Positions 7,201-8,958 of a DNA stretch of 8,958 nucleotides are shown in pieces. How positions within the stretch are numbered: position 1 is the first letter of the stretch; each line of letters begins with the position of its first letter. The translations under genes and the position numbers were made by a program. The DNA comes from an uncultured Eubacteriales bacterium (lineage in GTDB: Bacteria; Bacillota_A; Clostridia; Christensenellales; Aristaeellaceae): NCBI GenBank assembly GCA_902795555.1, contig CADBLV010000388.1, positions 1 through 8,958 of the forward strand. Reading direction: 5' to 3'. The notes under the pieces were generated by a model. That model ran no database searches. It saw only the letters and a program-made list of their open reading frames with translations, and had not been told where the DNA came from.

Positions 7201-7302
7201 TCCGGCATGGGCTGCCGGTATTTCCAGGGGTATTATTTCTCCCGCCCCCTTCCCACGGAAGTGTTTGAAGCAAAATACATATCCGGGGAGAGGAACGGGT
7301 GA
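4219..7302 (+). CDS. Membrane-bound GGDEF-PAS-like-GGDEF-EAL c-di-GMP signalling protein
   Basis: A 1027-residue inner-membrane protein. Order: TM1 about 24-46; helical extracytoplasmic region about 47-230; TM2 about 231-250; HAMP-like linker 251-300; GGDEF-1 about 302-460; Cys-rich PAS-like module about 465-585; degenerate GGDEF about 600-760; EAL about 770-1015. GGDEF-1 is intact (D334, NDTNGH, GGDEF 374-378), so diguanylate cyclase activity is expected; the inhibitory RxxD site is absent (FGKE instead). The second copy reads GGDQF (683-687) and is probably inactive. The EAL domain keeps the phosphodiesterase residues: EALARW (805-810), N864, E896/E899, DDFGKG (926-931), K947, EGVET (983-987) and QGYYFS. 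It may therefore both make and break c-di-GMP. ATG 4219 overlaps the upstream stop; ATG 4240 and ATG 4255 (MKKTVG, just before TM1) are alternative starts, none with a strong SD. Confidence 0.93.
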   Translation: MRVSEREMETESMKKTVGISLRTLYAWMMIAALVISGLMFYFTFSLTATVRHLTEATEDQMAMDKAAHELMDASDYLTERVQRFAVSGDLRFLEEYFTEALVTRRRENAIEKMSRNPDVAAALEKLQEAMDGSRELMKREYYAMRLVIAAKGYSTFPEPLKEVQLSEKDAALSAEEQTRRAIEMVLNEEYDQQKEQIRTNMSESLDTIEALTRRTVSVASDNVQKVMNLLRATIVIQVLGIALLVWTTIRLGIHPILKAVERIKNDRPIEEKGANEFRYLARAYNGLSAQLIEENELLKEASRTDALTGIRNRLALRDDYESYQGHEVTVMMLDMDRFKMINDTNGHEEGDRVLSETGKLLTEVFGKEHCYRYGGDEFMVIVPDCSETEFRKKLDAVMKNRPVLQKGGEEPVGYSMGYAHGFLDEQRDLRDLFAQADQKMYQIKRDRMRAETLAGGKDRYHGEEARVQAAEYTPEEMRALLDDASGTYDLARVVDPIECRILEIGSDGKISRKERCYGIWNADQKCVNCTSAMACRTGCHQEKAESFNDGIYHIQSNPVRLKLRDGGAYDAVVELVSIEQDARNTRNANDRAAENKNQRATQYHAQHDSLTKVLNSNAFSELAREAIIRRPDIPWIMITSNIMDFRLVNTLFGAQKGNEAIVRNAAALQQIAVTSGGLCGRLGGDQFALLMPKDRYQEERLLQAAQSLRDEFSSGLYTFCVHFGVYETEDASLPISVMCDRANMALRTIRENHRETVAHFKDDMMKKSLFEQEVISGFEQALAEGQFRMVLQPLVTEDGNAVGAEALARWYRPDGTIVTPSVFIETLEHAGMIHRLDRYIWECAVRQLAVWKNTDRRDLTISVNMSAKDFYSIDVYQVLTELVSRYQVPSRNLRVEITETALLEDPEQVNEVICRLRREGFLIEIDDFGKGWSSLGILKNIHADVLKIDMSLLREVESKKRSRIILESVIGMAANLGMDVIVEGVETEEQLKLLSGMGCRYFQGYYFSRPLPTEVFEAKYISGERNG

Positions 7303-7358
7303 GATCCTCCAAAATCGAAAAAATGGTTGAAAAGGACCGAAAACGACCAAATACTCAC

Positions 7359-7387
7359 TTCTCAATCACCAAAAATGATAGTATAAT
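7359..7387 (+). promoter_or_regulatory. Sigma-A-type promoter for the PRPP synthetase gene
   Basis: A perfect TATAAT at 7382-7387 is preceded by TTCTCA (7359-7364), a 4-of-6 match to the -35 consensus, with a 17-nt spacer. Transcription near 7394 would give a leader of about 37 nt. This makes prs separately transcribed from the upstream GGDEF/EAL gene, although no terminator is visible between them. Confidence 0.65.
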
Positions 7388-7430
7388 ATCTCTGTATCTG
7401 TGAAGCCGCGACGGAAACAGGAGGTTGGCT

Positions 7431-8648
7431 ATGACAGATTTTACCAGCGCCTGGAACACGGAATCCTTCCTGACCTACCCGGTCGGTCCTCTGGGGCTCA
7501 TCGCCATGCCGGGGACGGAGGAAATGGGCGAAAAGGTGAACGCCTGGCTGAAAAAATGGCGGGACCACGCGGAAGAATCCATGCCGGGGGACATGCGGAC
7601 CACGCCGGGCATGGAACGGGAAGATTTCCTGATTCGCGTCACATGCCCCCGCTTCAGCAACGGGGAAGCCAAGGGCATGATCAAGGAGAGCATCCGCGGA
7701 TACGACATCTACATTCTGTGCGATCCCGGCGCTTACAACGTGACCTACGAGCTGTACGGCCAGAAGGTTCCGACGACGCCGGACGAGCATTTTGCCAATC
7801 TGAAGCGGATCATTGCCGCCATGGGCGGAAAAGCCAAGCGCGTGACAGTGATCATGCCGATGCTTTACGAAGCGCGGCAGCATCGCCGGTCCAGCCGGGA
7901 AAGCCTGGACTGCGCCATGGCTCTTCAGGAGCTGGAAAGCATGGGGGTCAGCAACATCGTGACCTTTGACGCGCACGATCCCCGGGTTCAGAACGCGATT
8001 CCGACCACCGGGTTTGAGAGCGTGATGCCCAGCTATCAGATTTTCAAGGCGCTGCTGAAAAAGGACAAAACCCTGCGGATTGACCGGGAGCATATGATGA
8101 TCGTATCCCCGGACGAGGGCGCCATCGACCGGAACATCTTCTACGCTTCGGTGCTGGGGCTGGATCTGGGCCTTTTCTACAAGCGGCGGGACTATACGCG
8201 CATCGTCAACGGACGGAACCCGATCGTGGCCCATGAATATCTGGGCGACAGCGTCGAGGGCAAGGACGTTTTCGTGGCGGACGACATGATTTCCAGCGGG
8301 GACAGCATCATCGACCTGGCCAGGGAGCTGAAAAAGCGCAAGGCGAACCGGATTTTCGCGGGATGCACCTTCGCCCTGTTTACCAACGGCCTGGAGGCTT
8401 TTCATCAGGCCTACCGGGAAGGGATGATCGACCGGGTGATCTCCACAAACCTGACGTATCGGAATCCCGAGCTTGCGGACGCGGAATGGTTTATTGAGGC
8501 GGACATGAGCAAATACATCTCCTACATCATCGCTACCCTGAACCATGACCGGAGCCTCAGCAAGCTTCTGAACCCCTACGACCGGATTCACGGGCTGCTG
8601 AAGCGGTACACCAACGAACAGATGGAGGCCGGGATCCGGCTCGTGTAA
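7431..8648 (+). CDS. prs: Ribose-phosphate pyrophosphokinase (PRPP synthetase), long clostridial form
   Basis: PRPP synthetase transfers pyrophosphate from ATP to ribose 5-phosphate, supplying PRPP for purine, pyrimidine, NAD, His and Trp synthesis in the cytoplasm. Family landmarks in order: RFSNGE (74-79), MLYEARQHRR (144-153, the ATP-binding stretch), TFDAHDPRVQNAIP (178-191), VSPDEGAIDR (225-234), FYKRRD (249-254, catalytic Lys/Arg loop) and the ribose-phosphate loop VADDMISSGDSI (282-293). At 405 residues it is about 90 longer than the usual 315; most of the extra length lies before and just after RFSNGE. Several signatures differ from the canonical enzyme (for example DDMISSGDS in place of DDMIDTGGT). 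ATG 7431 follows AGGAGG (7419-7424) by 6 nt; the in-frame TTG at 7425 overlaps that spacer and is rejected. Its promoter and terminator suggest a single-gene transcript. Confidence 0.93.
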   Translation: MTDFTSAWNTESFLTYPVGPLGLIAMPGTEEMGEKVNAWLKKWRDHAEESMPGDMRTTPGMEREDFLIRVTCPRFSNGEAKGMIKESIRGYDIYILCDPGAYNVTYELYGQKVPTTPDEHFANLKRIIAAMGGKAKRVTVIMPMLYEARQHRRSSRESLDCAMALQELESMGVSNIVTFDAHDPRVQNAIPTTGFESVMPSYQIFKALLKKDKTLRIDREHMMIVSPDEGAIDRNIFYASVLGLDLGLFYKRRDYTRIVNGRNPIVAHEYLGDSVEGKDVFVADDMISSGDSIIDLARELKKRKANRIFAGCTFALFTNGLEAFHQAYREGMIDRVISTNLTYRNPELADAEWFIEADMSKYISYIIATLNHDRSLSKLLNPYDRIHGLLKRYTNEQMEAGIRLV

Positions 8649-8679
8649 CAGAACCGACAGCACTACAGAGGATTTATCC

Positions 8680-8717
8680 GGGCTGTCTCGCGATGACTCC
8701 GAGACAGCCCATTTTCT
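8680..8717 (+). terminator. Rho-independent terminator after prs
   Basis: An 11-bp perfect GC-rich stem (GGGCTGTCTCG at 8680-8690, CGAGACAGCCC at 8700-8710) with a 9-nt loop is followed by ATTTTCT. It begins 31 nt after the prs stop and ends only about 22 nt before the next start codon. Confidence 0.88.
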
Positions 8718-8738
8718 ACAGATGGAGGGAAAGGCAGC

Positions 8739-8958
8739 ATGGCACAGATGACGGGGCTGAATTTCAAAATTCAGGAGATGGCGCATCGAATCCGGGAGCT
8801 GCGCGAGATTGAAGGATTCACGATCGCAGAGATGGCGAACAAAACTGGCGTGACGGAGCAGGAATATATCGACTGCGAAATGGGCCGGTCCGACCTGAAC
8901 TTTGCGTTCCTCTACCGCTGTGCGCTGGCCTTCGGCGTCGACGTCGGGGATATCATTG
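8739..8958 (+). CDS. XRE-family helix-turn-helix regulator, N-terminal 73 residues (cut by window end)
   Basis: The reading frame is open from ATG 8739 to the window end. Residues about 16-73 form an HTH_3/Cro-CI-type DNA-binding domain: RIRELREIEGFTIAEMA, then the turn and recognition helix around NKTGVTEQEYIDCEMGRSD, then FLYRCALAFGVDVGDII. The five-helix spacing and the conserved turn residues fit the XRE family. GGAGG (8724-8728) lies 10 nt upstream of the ATG; an in-frame ATG at 8748 is a weaker alternative start. In Firmicutes, proteins with this N-terminus often carry a C-terminal sensor domain such as a cupin, which would lie beyond the window, so full length and ligand are unknown. 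The prs terminator sits immediately upstream and no promoter fits in between. Confidence 0.85.
   Translation, partial: MAQMTGLNFKIQEMAHRIRELREIEGFTIAEMANKTGVTEQEYIDCEMGRSDLNFAFLYRCALAFGVDVGDII

Noticed and set aside
4324..7365. 1013-codon antisense open frame opposite the GGDEF/EAL gene
   Set aside because: Long antisense frames are expected opposite GC-rich coding DNA. The product has no recognisable domain, while the plus strand shows complete GGDEF and EAL motifs.
7425..7430. TTG at 7425 as the prs start
   Set aside because: It lies directly against the AGGAGG site (no spacer); ATG 7431 has the proper 6-nt spacing.
7303..7430. A c-di-GMP riboswitch or other structured leader near the GGDEF/EAL gene
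   Set aside because: I looked for the conserved c-di-GMP aptamer core and for strong nested hairpins in 3608-3736 and 7303-7430 and saw neither.
7400..7969. 189-codon plus-strand frame overlapping the prs start
   Set aside because: It is out of frame with the PRPP synthetase motifs, has no SD and is a composition shadow.
7362..8786. 474-codon antisense open frame opposite prs, and a 545-codon one opposite the LRR gene (1724-3361)
   Set aside because: Both mirror well-supported plus-strand genes. The apparent repeats in the LRR shadow simply reflect the LRR periodicity.

Overview
This window looks like a chromosomal segment of a GC-rich member of the Clostridia (Bacillota), probably a gut or rumen type. 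The basis is strong purine-rich Shine-Dalgarno sites, sigma-A-like promoters, frequent TTG/GTG starts, a BspA-type leucine-rich repeat protein, a long clostridial-style PRPP synthetase, and a c-di-GMP protein with a Cys-rich PAS-like insert typical of Firmicutes. Genus cannot be resolved from the sequence alone. There are no rRNA or tRNA genes, no CRISPR array and no insertion sequence.

Layout: (1) 1-770, minus strand: the N-terminal two thirds of a malic enzyme, cut by the window edge, with a TTG start, a strong SD and its own promoter at 837-864. (2) 771-1165: a divergent intergenic region. Its shared -10 is palindromic, and most of the rest is a strikingly purine-rich tract. (3) 1166-1465, plus: a 99-residue Dabb-domain protein. 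(4) 1542-3607, plus: a promoter, three 39-bp tandem repeats, and a secreted LRR_5/BspA-like protein whose start is ambiguous. The repeats appear to have diverged as codons in a frame one base off the LRR frame. (5) 3737-7302, plus: a four-helix voltage-sensor-only protein whose stop codon overlaps (ATGA) the possible start of a 1027-residue membrane GGDEF/EAL protein. (6) 7431-8648, plus: a divergent 405-residue ribose-phosphate pyrophosphokinase with its own promoter and a strong terminator. (7) 8739-8958, plus: the start of an XRE-type regulator, cut by the window edge.

The most interesting unit is (5): a pore-less voltage-sensor-like membrane protein that appears translationally coupled to a c-di-GMP synthase/phosphodiesterase. 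By inference this could link membrane potential or pH to second-messenger turnover. The remaining genes are housekeeping or accessory (malate oxidation, PRPP supply, surface LRR display) and show no clear functional connection to one another.
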